A DNA stretch of 64,000 nucleotides from Microbulbifer aggregans. Its GTDB lineage: Bacteria > Pseudomonadota > Gammaproteobacteria > Pseudomonadales > Cellvibrionaceae. Under the pieces are notes generated by a model that worked only from the letters and a program-made list of their open reading frames with translations, searched no databases and was not told where the DNA came from. Position numbers and translations under genes: made by a program. The stretch spans positions 2,037,001 to 2,101,000 of the forward strand of contig NZ_CP014143.1 in assembly GCF_001750105.1 (NCBI RefSeq), written 5' to 3'. Numbering within the stretch: the first letter of the stretch is position 1; every line of letters starts with the position of its first letter. Shown here piece after piece: positions 1 to 9,086 of this stretch.

Positions 1-1
1 G

Positions 2-562
2 CGTTGGGGGCAAAATGGCAAGGTGTCTTCAGAAAAGGATCTGGATAATGCCTTTGTTGCGATCGACCGCGCCATTGCCCTCCATCACGACAATCCCTAT
101 CAGCTTTCACTCAAGGCGCGGTTGTTGGAGTGGCGTGCTTACGCCATGAGAGAGGATGAGGGCAGGGTGGCTGACTACCGCGCAGCGCTGGCGTTATATA
201 AAGAAGCGGCTGCACTGCGCCCTATGTGGCCCGAGACCTGGGCCGAGATGATTAATGTTAAGCTCAACTTGGGAGAGCTGGACGGGGAGCTGCAGACTTG
301 GATGTTGCGGGCCGATGAGATGGGGCCTTACACACCTGCGGTGCACACAGCCATAGTCCGGGGGGGCTATGCGCTGAAGCAGCAGTATCCGTTTGAGGAG
401 CGCCCATTGCTGGACCGCCACCTGCTGCGAGGCCTGGCGGACCACCGCAGTCGCCCGGAAGTGGCGCGGTTGGTGGAGCAGTACGCCCAGGAGGTGTCGG
501 CCTGCCGGACGATTGCCCAGGCAGCGGAGCCGAGACCGCGGCTACAAATTTGCGAGACCTGA
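2..562 (+). CDS. VpsP-family polysaccharide biosynthesis protein (5' end outside window)
   Basis: C-terminal part of a small helical, TPR-like protein. The frame is open to the left edge, so the GTG at 23 is probably internal and the true start lies outside the window. Visible hallmarks are the repeated helix pattern ALALYKEAAALRP-WPETWAE, then ELDGELQTWMLRADEMGPY and RPLLDRHLLRGLADHRSRPEV, which I recognise from the VpsP family found beside exopolysaccharide genes in Vibrio and related bacteria. Its biochemical role is not established; it is generally grouped with EPS assembly factors. The position just upstream of an acyltransferase and a complete EPS locus supports the assignment. Family recognition comes from memory of the pattern, not a search. 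Confidence 0.75.
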   Translation, partial: RWGQNGKVSSEKDLDNAFVAIDRAIALHHDNPYQLSLKARLLEWRAYAMREDEGRVADYRAALALYKEAAALRPMWPETWAEMINVKLNLGELDGELQTWMLRADEMGPYTPAVHTAIVRGGYALKQQYPFEERPLLDRHLLRGLADHRSRPEVARLVEQYAQEVSACRTIAQAAEPRPRLQICET

Positions 563-620
563 TTGCCTGAATGATGTATCTCCAGGCTAGCAATTCCATA
601 CTAATAATAATGAGGTTGCG

Positions 621-1700
621 GTGGAGAGAGTGGCGAATGGTGTAAGCGTGGAGAGTCGAGCCCAATGGGTCGACTACGCCAAAGCGATCGGCATCATCCT
701 GGTGGTTTATGGACATGTGGCGAGGGGGCTCTTCGACGCAGGCATCCCTGTATCCCCTGAGTTATTCCTGCTGGTGGAAAGCATTGTTTACAGCTTTCAC
801 ATGCCACTGTTCTTTTTCCTTTCCGGCCTTTTCTTTGAAGCATCGTTCCGCAGGCGTGGTCCCGGTGGGTTGGTGCTCAGCAAGCTGGATACAATCGTAT
901 ACCCCTATATTCTCTGGTCGCTGTTGCAGGGCTCGATAGAAGTCTTCCTATCGAAATATACGAATGGGTCGGTTGGGGCCGGGGATGTCTTCTCTTTTCT
1001 GTGGGAACCCAGAGCGCAGTTCTGGTTTCTCTATGCCCTGTTTATTCTCTTTTGCGTAGCCACCCTGATATTTTCTTTGCTCAGGCTGCGGGGAAGCCTG
1101 ATTGTCTTTTCCGTACTTGCGGCCTTGCTTTATATCTATCAACCCCTCGCGGGGGTTCAGCCCCTCGGCTTCCTCGTTGATAACCTGGTTTACTTTTTAC
1201 TGGGTGCGCTGGTTTATCGGTACGGTGGCGAGACGGAGTTGGGGCGTTACCGCTGGGCAGTGGTTTTGGGCGCTGGCTTTTTGCTGGCCCAGTATTGGTT
1301 CCACGCTACGCTGGGGCTCACTTGGACAGATAAAGGGGCTCCCTCTCTGCTCTTGGGGGGGATCTCAATCCTGTTTGTGGTATCCCTGTCGGTAGCACTG
1401 GCACGTAGCCCGAGCAAAATATGGCTGCTGGTGGGCTCATCCTCAATGGCAATCTACCTGATGCATGTGCTTGCGGGAGCCGGAGTCCGGGTCGTTTTGC
1501 AAAAGCTGGCCGGTGTGGATGCCTTCTTGGTCCACCTGGGGCTGGGAATGGCGGTGGGGCTGATCGGGCCGATCCTGGCGCTGGAAATCATCAAGCGCCT
1601 GAATATTCGCTATCTGTTCAGTGCGCCAATTTCCTCTTACCTGATGTCCATAACGACGCGTATTGGCGGCAAGGGTGAGGGGCGGGCAGCAGATAGTTAG
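621..1700 (+). CDS. Acyltransferase-3 family membrane protein
   Basis: A 359-residue polytopic inner-membrane protein of the OafA/NRT acyltransferase-3 family, which transfers acetyl or other acyl groups to surface glycans. The N-terminal signature is visible as RAQWVDYAKAIGIILVVYGH, with the family's conserved His at about residue 32. About ten hydrophobic segments follow, and the charged tail after about residue 340 is short. The GTG start at 621 is the best candidate because the signature begins immediately afterwards. It follows the vpsP-like gene with a 58-nt gap in the same direction and probably modifies the exopolysaccharide. The acyl group and acceptor cannot be told from sequence. 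Confidence 0.85.
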   Translation: MERVANGVSVESRAQWVDYAKAIGIILVVYGHVARGLFDAGIPVSPELFLLVESIVYSFHMPLFFFLSGLFFEASFRRRGPGGLVLSKLDTIVYPYILWSLLQGSIEVFLSKYTNGSVGAGDVFSFLWEPRAQFWFLYALFILFCVATLIFSLLRLRGSLIVFSVLAALLYIYQPLAGVQPLGFLVDNLVYFLLGALVYRYGGETELGRYRWAVVLGAGFLLAQYWFHATLGLTWTDKGAPSLLLGGISILFVVSLSVALARSPSKIWLLVGSSSMAIYLMHVLAGAGVRVVLQKLAGVDAFLVHLGLGMAVGLIGPILALEIIKRLNIRYLFSAPISSYLMSITTRIGGKGEGRAADS

Positions 1701-2120
1701 ATTGAAGCTGAGCTGGCGCAGGAGCATCCGTTCGCCCCAGACGATTTACGCCATCTCTTACTGACGCCACACCCGTGGATCCCGGTCCGCACCGGTACGA
1801 GTGACCGCTCGTTGTGGCAAGCGGTTAGCGGTTACCGTACTCGTCATGCCGGCCGTGAGGGCGGATGGTCGCTCGTAATGTCCACAGGGCTACCGGCAAC
1901 ACCCCGTCGTGCCGGCGCAGGCCTGTATCCACCTAATTCTCTGCGCCCGCACGAAAACCTGCACATGAGCAGTGGATGTGCGACTCTTCCCAACCCACTA
2001 AATCGTCCTAACCATAGAACTACAACTGCATTGGGTGGCTGTACGGAATTTGGCATAATTAGCTACAGACGTTGTGTATAAAAAATAATCACCGGGGCGG
2101 GCGCACCGACCATCTTCACT
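1701..2120. other. Intergenic region with REP-like motifs
   Basis: About 420 bp without a convincing gene. It contains two related GC-rich motifs, TCATGCCGGCCGTGAGGGCGG near 1845 and CGTCGTGCCGGCGCAGGCC near 1905. They resemble the dispersed palindromic repeats (GTCATGCCGGCG-type) common between genes in Gammaproteobacteria. The short ORFs here have no family features. Confidence 0.35.
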
Positions 2121-3848
2121 ATGACCATAACCCAGATTTTTGTTGCCGGGCTCTTTGCGCTGGTCATTGCCGCCCTGGTTTTCAGTCGTGTGCGTCCCTC
2201 GTTGGTATTCGCCTCGGCGGCCGGTGCGTGTTTCCTGACGGGCCTGGTACCGGCGGAGTCGGTGTTACAAAAGGCGGTAAACCCCGGTCTGGTGACGCTG
2301 GTGATTCTGATTCTGGTATCGGTGGGCCTGGAAAAGGCCCGCTGGCTGCGCTCGGTTTCTGACGGCCTGATCAACGGCTCGCTCAAAACCAGCCTGTTAA
2401 AACTGACCACTGCGACGGCGATCAGCTCTGCTTTCCTCAATAATACTGCCGTGGTAGCGGCATTGGCTTCCAGCATCAGGTCGCAGCGCCGCTATCCGGC
2501 CGCCAAGCTGCTGATGCCACTCTCCTATGCCGCCATTCTCGGTGGCACCATGACGCTGATTGGTACCTCCACGAACCTGATCGTAAACAGCTTTGTGCTG
2601 GACCGTGATATGCCCGGTCTCGATTTCTTTGCTTTCTTCCCGATAGGCGTGGCCGCTGCGCTGGTGGGCCTGGTGGTACTGTTTGTGAGCAACCGCTTAC
2701 TTCCGTCCAGGGCGATATCGGATGAGCCGCTTACCGAGTACTTGCTGGAAGCGGAGGTGGTGGTGGACTCACCATTGGATGGCAAGACCGTGGAAGAGAA
2801 CCAGCTGCGCCGGCTGGAAACCCTGTACCTGATCGAGATCGTGCGCGGGGGGCAAGTTATCAGTCCGGTGTCGCCGACCGAGGTGCTGAAGTCCGGCGAC
2901 AAGCTGATCTTCAGCGGCGATGTCCGTGATCTGGGCCGGTTGCAGGATATTGAGGGGTTGCGTCTGTTCGCGCTGGAGGACAACACACTCAACATGGAGT
3001 TCACCGAAGTGGTGATTACCCCCACCTCCAGCCTGATTGGGCAGAGCCTGAAAAGTGCCAAGTTCCGCACCCGCTTTGATGCGGCTGTGGTTGCCATGCG
3101 CCGCGGCGGTGACCGCCTGTCGGGCAAACTGGGGGAGGTTGAGCTGCAGGCGGGGGATGCCCTGTTGCTGGCGGAAGGGCCGGACTTCAAGCATCACCTC
3201 AACATCAGCAAGAACTTCTACGTGATCAGCGGCAGTGATCTGCAGCGCCAGCTGCCCAGACGGGACAACTGGTTGCTCGGGCTTGGGTTTGCGGCGGTGA
3301 TCGCCGGTTCTGCGCTCGGTTACTTTTCACTATTGAAAGGGCTGGTGATCCTGCTGGGGGGCATGATCGCCCTCGGTATTGTTTCCACCACTGAGCTACA
3401 GCGGCGCTTTCCCTTCCAGATCTGGGTCATCATCGCCAGCGCGCTGGTGCTGGCGGAGGCCTTTACCGGCAGTGGTCTGGCGGATGCGATGGCCAGCGGC
3501 TTCCGGCAGCACCTGCAGGGAGCCGGCCCGTACGTGGCCTTGATCGGCATCTTTCTACTGACTCTGGCACTGACGGAACTGATGACCAACAATGCCGCCG
3601 CTGCACTGGCCTTCCCCCTGGCCTGGAGTCTGGCGGAGAGCTTTGGCGTCAGCTGGATGCCCTTTGTGATGGCGGTGGCCTACGGTGCCAGTGCCAGTTT
3701 CCTCACGCCATTCGGCTACCAGACCAACCTGATGGTGCAAAACCTCGGTGGTTATCACCTGCGCGATTTTGTTCGCGCTGGCCTGCCATTGACCATTGCC
3801 TATTCTGTTACCGTTGTGTTGCTCCTGCCGGTGGTCTTTCCTCTCTAA
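2121..3848 (+). CDS. SLC13/DASS-type permease with two RCK_C (TrkA-C) domains
   Basis: A 575-residue inner-membrane transporter of the ArsB/NhaD/SLC13 superfamily, whose members commonly move sulfate, dicarboxylates or other anions with Na+. Hydrophobic segments at about 1-200 include the helix-break motif ISSAFLNNTAVVAAL and GGTMTLIGTSTNLIV. A soluble insert at about 205-375 holds two RCK_C-like regulatory domains. A second membrane half, about 385-575, carries the mirrored motif ELMTNNAAAALAFPLA and SFLTPFGYQTNLMV. This architecture is the YfbS/SAC1-type permease. The substrate is unknown. It sits between EPS genes, but spacers on both sides (420 and 393 bp) suggest a separate transcription unit. 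Confidence 0.88.
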   Translation: MTITQIFVAGLFALVIAALVFSRVRPSLVFASAAGACFLTGLVPAESVLQKAVNPGLVTLVILILVSVGLEKARWLRSVSDGLINGSLKTSLLKLTTATAISSAFLNNTAVVAALASSIRSQRRYPAAKLLMPLSYAAILGGTMTLIGTSTNLIVNSFVLDRDMPGLDFFAFFPIGVAAALVGLVVLFVSNRLLPSRAISDEPLTEYLLEAEVVVDSPLDGKTVEENQLRRLETLYLIEIVRGGQVISPVSPTEVLKSGDKLIFSGDVRDLGRLQDIEGLRLFALEDNTLNMEFTEVVITPTSSLIGQSLKSAKFRTRFDAAVVAMRRGGDRLSGKLGEVELQAGDALLLAEGPDFKHHLNISKNFYVISGSDLQRQLPRRDNWLLGLGFAAVIAGSALGYFSLLKGLVILLGGMIALGIVSTTELQRRFPFQIWVIIASALVLAEAFTGSGLADAMASGFRQHLQGAGPYVALIGIFLLTLALTELMTNNAAAALAFPLAWSLAESFGVSWMPFVMAVAYGASASFLTPFGYQTNLMVQNLGGYHLRDFVRAGLPLTIAYSVTVVLLLPVVFPL

Positions 3849-4241
3849 AAGCCTCCTTGCTCCGTTCATTATTCTGTTTTGTTTATTCCCCCTCAAAGGT
3901 TCCTATAAGCAGGGCAGAGGGGGCTTCACTTGATGTGCAAGTGGAAGTCACCGGCTAATGCATCTCGGAATCCACGCTCCTGTCTTTTGATGGACCCTTG
4001 CCGTCGGCAGATAAGGAAGGTCCCGACACTGCCGCACCAAAAACATCATAAAACGATGTGCTACCGCCAAGATGGCAAATGAGGCATCGGTACCAACCTG
4101 ATCTTTACTGTTTCTCATGCAGGCCAAGCAGTCGGAAGCTATATAGATTCTTGTGCCTCGCTATACATCACTGGCAGCCGGGGCAACAGACTGAAAATAA
4201 TCGGTACACGCCGAAATACGCACTTGGGGTGGTGGTATTTG
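3849..4241. other. Intergenic leader upstream of wecB
   Basis: 393 bp with no plausible gene. It probably contains the promoter and leader of the wecB-wecC operon. An inverted repeat, CACTTG-N5-CAAGTG, lies at 3927-3943 and could be an operator or a weak hairpin. The 9-mer GGCGGTAGC, the core of the RfaH ops element, occurs near 4060-4070 but on the minus strand, in the wrong orientation for the downstream genes. No sigma-70 promoter can be called with confidence. Confidence 0.4.
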
Positions 4242-5375
4242 ATGAAAGTGTTACTCGTCTTTGGAACACGTCCGGAAGCCATCAAAATGGCGCCGCTGGT
4301 CCGGAGTATGCAGGAGGATGAACGCTTTGATGTGCGAGTGTGCGTCACAGGCCAGCATCGAGAAATGCTGGATCAAGTGCTGGCCCTTTTTGAAATAGCG
4401 CCTGACTATGATCTGAACATCATGCAGAAGGGTCAGGACCTCTACCAGGTCACGGCCCGAGTATTGCTGGGAATGCGGGAAGTGCTGGATGATTTCCTTC
4501 CCGACAAGGTGTTTGTTCATGGAGATACCACAACTACCCTGGCGGCGTCCCTTGCTGCTTATTATCGCCAGATCCCTGTGGCCCATGTAGAGGCGGGCCT
4601 GAGGACAGGCAATCTCTACAGCCCTTGGCCCGAGGAAGCGAACCGCAAGCTGACAGGAGCCATCGCCCAGCATCACTTCGCGCCGACAGAACTGTCACGC
4701 GACAATCTAATCAACGAATCCGTATCTAAAGACACCATCCTCGTCACCGGAAATACGGTAGTCGATGCCCTGCTTGATGTTGTTGAGCGGATTGAGCAAT
4801 CGGAAACCCAGAGGAGGAAGCTCGCGGACCAGTTCCCCTTTCTGGATAACAGTAAGCGGCTAGTCCTCGTCACGGGCCATCGACGTGAGAGTTTCGGTGA
4901 GGGGTTTGAGAACATCTGTATCGCCATTCGCCAGATTGCAGAGCGCGGGGATGTACAGGTGGTTTACCCGGTTCACCTGAACCCACGTGTGCGGGAGCCG
5001 GTGAACCGTCTTCTGGCGGGCCTCGACAATGTCTATCTTGTTGAGCCTCTGACCTACCTGCCATTTGTTTACCTGATGAATGAGAGCTATCTCATCCTGA
5101 CCGACTCGGGCGGCATACAAGAGGAGGCTCCATCTCTTGGCAAGCCGGTCGTGGTGATGCGCGAGACCACAGAGCGGGTGGAAGCTGTGGCCGCCGGTAC
5201 GGTCAAGCTGGTTGGAACTGATGTAGAGAAAATTGTAGACGCAGTGCAATCGCTATTGGATGACGATAATGAGTACCGCACTATGAGCCGGGCCCACAAC
5301 CCCTATGGTGACGGATTCGCTTGCGAAAAAATAGTGGAGGGAATACTCGCGGATGTCCACGAATACACAGTTTGA
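4242..5375 (+). CDS. wecB: UDP-N-acetylglucosamine 2-epimerase (non-hydrolysing)
   Basis: A 377-residue enzyme that interconverts UDP-GlcNAc and UDP-ManNAc, the first step towards ManNAc uronic acid in surface polysaccharides. Family motifs are plain: [19 protein letters not shown] at the N-terminus, [10 protein letters not shown] near 93, HVEAGLRTG near 114, [14 protein letters not shown] near 212 and [21 protein letters not shown] near 287. The ATG at 4242 is preferred over the upstream in-frame TTG at 4224, because the family starts directly with MKVL and GGGGTGG lies about 10 nt upstream. The gene overlaps wecC by 23 nt, so the two are translated together and act in sequence. Confidence 0.95.
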   Translation: MKVLLVFGTRPEAIKMAPLVRSMQEDERFDVRVCVTGQHREMLDQVLALFEIAPDYDLNIMQKGQDLYQVTARVLLGMREVLDDFLPDKVFVHGDTTTTLAASLAAYYRQIPVAHVEAGLRTGNLYSPWPEEANRKLTGAIAQHHFAPTELSRDNLINESVSKDTILVTGNTVVDALLDVVERIEQSETQRRKLADQFPFLDNSKRLVLVTGHRRESFGEGFENICIAIRQIAERGDVQVVYPVHLNPRVREPVNRLLAGLDNVYLVEPLTYLPFVYLMNESYLILTDSGGIQEEAPSLGKPVVVMRETTERVEAVAAGTVKLVGTDVEKIVDAVQSLLDDDNEYRTMSRAHNPYGDGFACEKIVEGILADVHEYTV

Positions 5376-6621
5376 GCGAATCGCTGTTATTGGCCTGGGA
5401 TACATTGGCCTGCCAACGGCCGCAGTATTCGCCTCCAGGGGAGTGGAGGTTGTGGGGGTCGATATCAACCAGCGGGCGGTGGATACGATCAATGCGGGCT
5501 GCGTACACATTGTCGAGCCCGATCTCGATAATGTTGTTAGGGCAGCTGTCACTAGCGGAAAGTTACGAGCGACCCAGTTTGCGGAACCCGCTGATGCTTT
5601 CCTGATTGCGGTGCCTACTCCCTTCCGCACCAGCAAGCATGGTAATTCACGTGAGCCGGACCTGACCTACATCCATGCCGCTGCAGAGGCGATTGGACCA
5701 TTGCTGAAAAAAGGAGACCTGGTTGTATTGGAGTCCACTTCGCCAGTGGGGACCACCGAACAGTTGTCCGAATGGCTCCAACAGGCTCGGCCCGACCTGA
5801 CTTTTCCGCACTTGCGGGGAGACGCGGCCGACATCCGTGTGGCGCACTGTCCCGAGCGGGTTTTACCAGGCAAGGTGTTGAAGGAGCTGGTCTCGAACGA
5901 CCGTATTATCGGGGGGCTTAGCTCCGCCTGCAGCCATGCGGCATTGGCACTCTACAAGGTGTTTGTTGAGGGAGAATGTATTATCACGAATGCCCGGACT
6001 GCGGAAATGAGCAAACTCACAGAGAATGCCTTCCGTGATGTCAACATTGCCTTCGCGAACGAGCTCTCGATGATCTGTGATCAGCTTAAGATCAATGTCT
6101 GGGACTTGATTCAGCTGGCCAATCGTCACCCCCGGGTGAATATCCTTAATCCCGGGCCGGGAGTTGGGGGCCACTGCATTGCGGTTGATCCCTGGTTTAT
6201 TGTCAGCAGCTGCCCGGATCAGGCCCGCTTGCTAAGCCTTGCGCGTAATGTCAACGATAGCAAGCCGGATTATGTAGTGAAAAAAGTCCTCAAAGTGGCA
6301 GAGCAGTTTAAGGAACCGATCATTGCTTGCCTGGGCTTATCCTTCAAAGCTGACATCGACGACCTACGGGAGAGCCCCGCGATGCGAATCGTGGGAGAAC
6401 TGGCATCACGATGTGTCGGAGATGTGGTCGCCGTAGAGCCAAATATCAAGGAATTACCATCCGCACTAGCTGACAAGGGCGTGCGGCTGGTCGACCTGTC
6501 TGCTGCCCTGGAAAACGCCAACATAGTGGTAGTACTGGTTGACCATCGCGAATTTAGAAATCTGGATCCATCACTCTTTTCCGCCAAAGCAGCAATCGAT
6601 ACCCGAGGTGTCTTCGCTTAG
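5353..6621 (+). CDS. wecC: UDP-N-acetyl-D-mannosamine dehydrogenase
   Basis: A 422-residue NAD-dependent dehydrogenase that oxidises UDP-ManNAc to UDP-ManNAcA in two steps. The Rossmann motif [10 protein letters not shown] lies at about 14-23, followed by [10 protein letters not shown] and [10 protein letters not shown]. The central helix is [19 protein letters not shown]. The catalytic cysteine is Cys275 in [15 protein letters not shown], and the C-terminal domain opens with [16 protein letters not shown]. These residues match WecC/WbpA-type enzymes rather than UDP-glucose dehydrogenase. The start overlaps the end of wecB by 23 nt, giving a clear functional pair. The presence of UDP-ManNAcA synthesis predicts an acidic polysaccharide. 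Confidence 0.94.
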   Translation: MSTNTQFERIAVIGLGYIGLPTAAVFASRGVEVVGVDINQRAVDTINAGCVHIVEPDLDNVVRAAVTSGKLRATQFAEPADAFLIAVPTPFRTSKHGNSREPDLTYIHAAAEAIGPLLKKGDLVVLESTSPVGTTEQLSEWLQQARPDLTFPHLRGDAADIRVAHCPERVLPGKVLKELVSNDRIIGGLSSACSHAALALYKVFVEGECIITNARTAEMSKLTENAFRDVNIAFANELSMICDQLKINVWDLIQLANRHPRVNILNPGPGVGGHCIAVDPWFIVSSCPDQARLLSLARNVNDSKPDYVVKKVLKVAEQFKEPIIACLGLSFKADIDDLRESPAMRIVGELASRCVGDVVAVEPNIKELPSALADKGVRLVDLSAALENANIVVVLVDHREFRNLDPSLFSAKAAIDTRGVFA

Positions 6622-6670
6622 AAATAAATTCGGGAAGTAGTACAAGGGTAACTTGAGGACGTACGACCGT

Positions 6671-7696
6671 ATGAAAACGCTATTGACATTGGATTACGAG
6701 CTTTTCTTTGGTCAAAAAACGGGTACGCCAAAAGCATGCCTGATAGATGCAACAGAGCGCTTATTAGAAGAACTCAATAAATTTGATGCACGTGCAGTCT
6801 TTTTTGTTGATGCTGCCTATCTGGTACGGCTGCGGTATTTTGCACAGACAAAAGAAAAAGCATCAGAGGATTACTCTGCAGTCATTCGTCAGATTCGTAA
6901 TCTTGAAACGCAAGGTCATCAGATACAGCTACACATCCATCCCCATTGGTATGATACGACTTATGACGGGGATAACTGGAAAATAGATACCCGGCGTTAC
7001 CGTCTTGGGGACTGGAGCCGCGAAGAAGTAGGGAAAATCATCACTGACTGTACTGGAGAACTGAATAGGCACCTCAGAAATAAGGTATTCGCATTCCGCG
7101 CTGGTGGTTGGTGTGTACAGCCCTGGCAGCACATTAGCCGCTTCATGAAAGCCAATGGCATCACAATGGATTGTACTGTATATAATGGCGGGCAATGCCT
7201 GAACGGCCCGCACTTATTTGATTTCTCCAGTGCGCCCAGCATGGGCATATGGAAGTTCGAATCGGAACCCTGCCGGTTAATTAGAGATGGATCATTTACG
7301 GAATTGCCAATATCGTCAGTTCGCGTATCACCATTGTTCTTCTGGCGTTTTGCTTTGAACCGATTATTTGGCGACCTTTCAGTACATCGAACTTTTGGTG
7401 ATGGCGGAGCGATGAAGAGTAAGCGTTCTGAGCTTATACGTAAAATGGTACGTGCTTCCAATATTCCTGTTTCTATAGACGGATTCAAGTCATCCCTGCT
7501 GAGTGAGAATTATCGACGAGCATTGGAAAACGGGAAAACGCACTTTGTGGCTATGGGGCATCCGAAGGCACTATCCGAATTCTCTTTGGGCAACTTGCGT
7601 AGCTGGCTCACTGATGTTTATTCGCGTGGTGAAAAACTGGAATTGCTGGATAGCCCTGTATTGACAGTACAGCGCGAGAAGGAAGTGATAGCCTGA
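6671..7696 (+). CDS. WbmS-like polysaccharide deacetylase family protein, copy 1
   Basis: A 341-residue protein of the NodB-related polysaccharide deacetylase superfamily, similar in layout to WbmS-type proteins of O-antigen loci. Motif 1 is LTLDYELFFG with Asp8. Motif 2 is HIHPHW, in which His88 and His92 fit the metal-binding H-x(3)-H spacing. FRAGGW near 138 corresponds to motif 3. The ATG at 6671 is chosen over the TTG at 6653 because the paralogue at 23554 also begins with MK followed by the same motif. It would remove N-acetyl groups from a sugar in the repeat unit or lipid intermediate; the actual substrate is unknown. It follows wecC by 49 nt and is AT-richer than wecB/wecC. Confidence 0.78.
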   Translation: MKTLLTLDYELFFGQKTGTPKACLIDATERLLEELNKFDARAVFFVDAAYLVRLRYFAQTKEKASEDYSAVIRQIRNLETQGHQIQLHIHPHWYDTTYDGDNWKIDTRRYRLGDWSREEVGKIITDCTGELNRHLRNKVFAFRAGGWCVQPWQHISRFMKANGITMDCTVYNGGQCLNGPHLFDFSSAPSMGIWKFESEPCRLIRDGSFTELPISSVRVSPLFFWRFALNRLFGDLSVHRTFGDGGAMKSKRSELIRKMVRASNIPVSIDGFKSSLLSENYRRALENGKTHFVAMGHPKALSEFSLGNLRSWLTDVYSRGEKLELLDSPVLTVQREKEVIA

Positions 7697-8647
7697 CAAT
7701 TTTGGCTACAGGTAGGCTTCTTTCCGTGCAATGTCAGAACCAATAGAACCCAGAGACGCTTCTTTAGAAACCGGATATCTAATGGGGATGGGTCTCTTAG
7801 TCATTGACGGTCATTGGGGGGCAAGTTAGAAAGTCACGTTATTTCTAATAATAAGTTGCCGCTTAGTTTGGCGTTACTTAGTGCGTAAAGTCAATCAATG
7901 GTATTTGCAGATAAATACAATTGCTTCTTGATTCCATTTTCATCATCTCATGAAAATTAGTACCTAGCATAAGCTCATGAAGGTGAGCGCTGGAGACCCA
8001 TTAGCATCTTTTTGCGCAGTGATGCTATTGCAGGTGACGCGTCATCGTACTTAGCCCACAGTAGCAAACTAAAAGTCCGCCAGCGATGGCGCATGCTTCA
8101 TTTCCAATTGTGACTTGAATGAGTCTCACAGTCCAAAGTGGGCAGATTGGCAGAGAAATCCACCAAGGGTAGATTGCCGTGCCATTCTTCGAAATATTTT
8201 TGCTTGCCTTCGCATCAACCTTTGATACAGTGAATCCTGCGCTATGTAGCGGTTAGCGCCTGAACCCTGACTGACGTTTACATGGATGTAAATCAATAGT
8301 ACGGCAGGGTGCCTCTCAAGGATAAGTTAGAGCCCGAGTGGAACCTGACGTCGAGAGAATAATGAGGCAAGGATGATGCTTCCTCCCTTGTGTGGTGCAA
8401 GGCTACATTCTTTTCCTGGGCACCCCGGTGGCTGGCGCCAGCACACCATCTCTTCACCTGTCATTTCTGACAATAGGCCGATCAATCGTTATCGGGGATC
8501 GCTGACTCCAGTCATGGGCGTATCCTGTCAAAAATTGCTTGTTAGCTACCAACTTCAACACTCGCTTTATCTGCCCGCGGAAGATAAGACTCTTCTCAGC
8601 CAGGTAATGTCGCGTATTGAGCAAAAAAATACAGGCAAAGAGCAGCA
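7697..8647. other. 950-bp spacer inside the EPS locus
   Basis: No ORF here has convincing coding character; the 92-codon frame at 8373 lacks family features and has poor composition. The region is mid to low GC. It carries the operator-like inverted repeat TTTACATGGATGTAAA at 8277-8292, about 355 nt before the acetyltransferase gene. It probably contains a promoter and a long leader for the 8648-15282 block. No JUMPstart or ops sequence was found in the sense orientation. Confidence 0.45.
8277..8292. promoter_or_regulatory. Inverted repeat TTTACAT-GG-ATGTAAA, possible operator
   Basis: Two perfect 7-bp arms separated by GG, in the spacer ahead of the acetyltransferase/wzy/wzx block. The size and AT-rich arms resemble a dimeric regulator site. 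No cognate regulator is encoded nearby, so its function is inference. Confidence 0.3.
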
Positions 8648-9085
8648 ATGAAAAATAGATTATTCCGGTTAATACATATTCATCTTCGGCACTTTCTCCT
8701 TGGGTTGAGAATAAAAGTCCTGAACAGAGTGTTTGGTATGAATATCGATCCAACGGCAAAAATTTCATTGAAAGCTAACCTGGATTTCACTAATCCAGCG
8801 GGTGTCTACATCGGCGCGGGTTCATACCTTGCATTTGGCTCTACGATATTGACGCACGACATGAGCCGGGACCTCAACAAACCGGTCAAAATTGGCAAAA
8901 ACTGCTTTATCGGTGCGAATGCAATTTTGCTCCCAGGGGTGGAGTTGGGAGACCAGGTAATTGTGGGCGCGGGATCGGTAGTAACAAAGTCATTCCCGTC
9001 AAATGTCATTGTAACGGGAAATCCTGCAAAAATTGTCAAGCAGGAAATAAGAACAAGTAGGCTAGGAATTCTAGAATCCGCATAA
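8648..9085 (+). CDS. Hexapeptide-repeat (LbH) acyltransferase
   Basis: A 145-residue left-handed beta-helix transferase of the WcaF/NodL/CysE-like O-acetyltransferase group. The [LIV]-G-x(4) repeats are visible in PAGVYIGAGSYLAFGSTIL, KIGKNCFIGANAILLPGVEL and VIVGAGSVVTKSF. They are followed by the usual end VIVTGNPAKIVK. LTHDMSRD, at about residues 68-75, probably contains the catalytic His. The N-terminal 30 residues are basic and amphipathic, typical of sugar O-acetyltransferases acting near the membrane. It starts the tightly packed block, one nucleotide before the polymerase gene, and probably acetylates a sugar of the repeat unit. Confidence 0.85.
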   Translation: MKNRLFRLIHIHLRHFLLGLRIKVLNRVFGMNIDPTAKISLKANLDFTNPAGVYIGAGSYLAFGSTILTHDMSRDLNKPVKIGKNCFIGANAILLPGVELGDQVIVGAGSVVTKSFPSNVIVTGNPAKIVKQEIRTSRLGILESA

Positions 9086-9086
9086 T

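Noticed and set aside
1812..2081. Short overlapping ORFs between the acyltransferase and permease genes
   Set aside because: They arise from GC-rich repeat-like sequence with no coding features.
4059..4070. GGCGGTAGC, the core of the RfaH ops element, near the start of the EPS locus
   Set aside because: It lies on the minus strand, opposite to the operon, with no JUMPstart context, and a 9-mer is expected by chance about once in such a window.
8373..8651. 92-codon ORF before the hexapeptide acyltransferase
   Set aside because: No domain pattern, ordinary random composition, and its end overlaps the start of the clear acetyltransferase gene.
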